Origin: CAZVON01 sp964628435
Lineage (GTDB): Bacteria; Patescibacteriota; Microgenomatia; Levybacterales; UBA12049
Direction: 5' to 3'
Assembly (NCBI GenBank): GCA_964628435.1
Contig: CAZVON010000029.1
Span: 1-14,682 of the forward strand
DNA: 14,682 bases
The notes below the pieces were generated by a model that was not told the DNA's origin, did no database searches, and saw only the letters and a list, made by a program, of their open reading frames with translations. The position numbers and the translations under genes were made by a program. This document shows, in pieces, positions 14,235-14,682 of the stretch; position 1 is the first letter of the stretch; the number at the start of each line of letters is the position of its first letter.

Positions 14235-14564
14235 ATGGATTTAACCGATGAACACAAACGATCGGTGTCGTTTCGATTGGTAGAAACCATAATTCAAGGA
14301 TTAGAAAAAAATACGTTTTCTTATCAGGACTTTCAGGAAGTTGCTACGTATATTATCGATTCCATGGAACGAGTGATTACTAAAAAAGACTTACTTTCTT
14401 TTTTGCGGGAGCTGTCTTCCAAATGGCGCGTGTTTACGCCAGTATTAGTATACGCGGATGGACAGTTATATGGAGGAATTCAAACACAAACAGCGCACGA
14501 CTTTTTAACCCGGGCAAAAGAAGGAGATATCCAAGGAGCACTCGAAGAGGTTTCGAAAACCTAA
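14235..14564 (+). CDS. Small helical protein, paralogue of the gene at 12376
   Basis: The product is 109 residues, predicted helical, without signal or membrane segments. It aligns end to end with the protein at 12376 at about 35 percent identity, with the core FLRELSSKWRVFTPVLV (56-72) and AKEGDIQGA near the C-terminus conserved. The ATG aligns with the GTG of the paralogue. A variable segment follows the core in both copies. The two copies flank the glycine-tailed protein, and this one has its own promoter candidate 49 bases or less after that gene's stop. Function is unknown. Confidence 0.8.
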   Translation: MDLTDEHKRSVSFRLVETIIQGLEKNTFSYQDFQEVATYIIDSMERVITKKDLLSFLRELSSKWRVFTPVLVYADGQLYGGIQTQTAHDFLTRAKEGDIQGALEEVSKT

Positions 14565-14682
14565 CAATCACTTTTGATTTCTCGCCCTGAGCAAATTCGA
14601 AGGATTGACTTTAACTTATTGTATTGCAACAGCATCAGGAATACCAGCCGAAGTCATAGCCCGTTAGTATATTGTCAACGAA
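14565..14682. other. Right-edge stretch with no supported gene
   Basis: These 118 bases follow the last gene. Short open frames run off the right edge on both strands, but none has a start, a recognisable motif or useful length. No tRNA or strong hairpin with a T-run was found. Confidence 0.5.

Noticed and set aside
14548..14562. AGGTTT-CGA-AAACCT inverted repeat at the end of the last gene, as a terminator
   Set aside because: The stem is six pairs, AT-rich and inside the coding region, and the following sequence has no clean T-run.
14635..14682. Minus-strand frame entering from the right edge and stopping after about 15 residues
   Set aside because: It is too short to tell from chance and has no identifiable motif.

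Overview
This window is probably from a bacterium of the Candidate Phyla Radiation (Patescibacteria), possibly Microgenomates-like. The DNA is AT-rich. A PrgI / TraC-like / VirB4 cassette with compact hypothetical genes, a style common in those genomes, lies beside dnaA-dnaN. TGA never interrupts the long genes, so the TGA=glycine code of Gracilibacteria and Absconditabacteria does not apply. The lineage is inferred from gene content only.

Left part (1-2488): the 3' part of dnaA, whose start lies beyond the window edge, then a 195-base spacer that looks like the replication origin, then a complete dnaN. The spacer holds two identical TTTTCCACA boxes, two TATCAACA repeats, and a CTACTACTA tract that matches the DnaA-trio motif next to an AT-rich stretch. 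After dnaN, on the same strand, comes a gene for an exported alpha/beta-hydrolase-like protein with a twin-arginine plus lipobox signal (2504-3682). Its stop codon directly abuts the stop codon of the convergent cluster.

Middle part (3683-10576, minus strand): a type IV secretion-like cluster. Read in the direction of transcription it encodes a PrgI-family membrane protein with an added beta-sandwich domain, a TraC-like protein resembling a detached VirB4 N-terminal region, a full VirB4 ATPase, a large membrane-anchored murein hydrolase combining a lytic transglycosylase with a CHAP/NlpC-like domain, and a small membrane-anchored protein. The first three genes are 2-3 bases apart. The murein hydrolase gene appears to have its own promoter. 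A 10-base run of N interrupts the PrgI gene. VirB6, VirD4 and relaxase genes are not seen here.

Right part (10577-14682): an uncharacterised disordered protein with a terminal TPR-like hairpin (minus strand) is divergent from a plus-strand trio: a small helical protein, a 479-residue protein with a glycine-rich hydrophobic tail, and a second small protein clearly paralogous to the first. Promoters of the three transcription units share one geometry: -35, 18 bases, -10, 6 bases, start codon. This predicts leaderless mRNAs. None of these four proteins belongs to a family I recognise. Their position next to the secretion cluster suggests, but does not show, a link. No tRNA, rRNA, CRISPR array, transposase or insertion sequence was seen. 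No gene-free stretch exceeds 300 bases.
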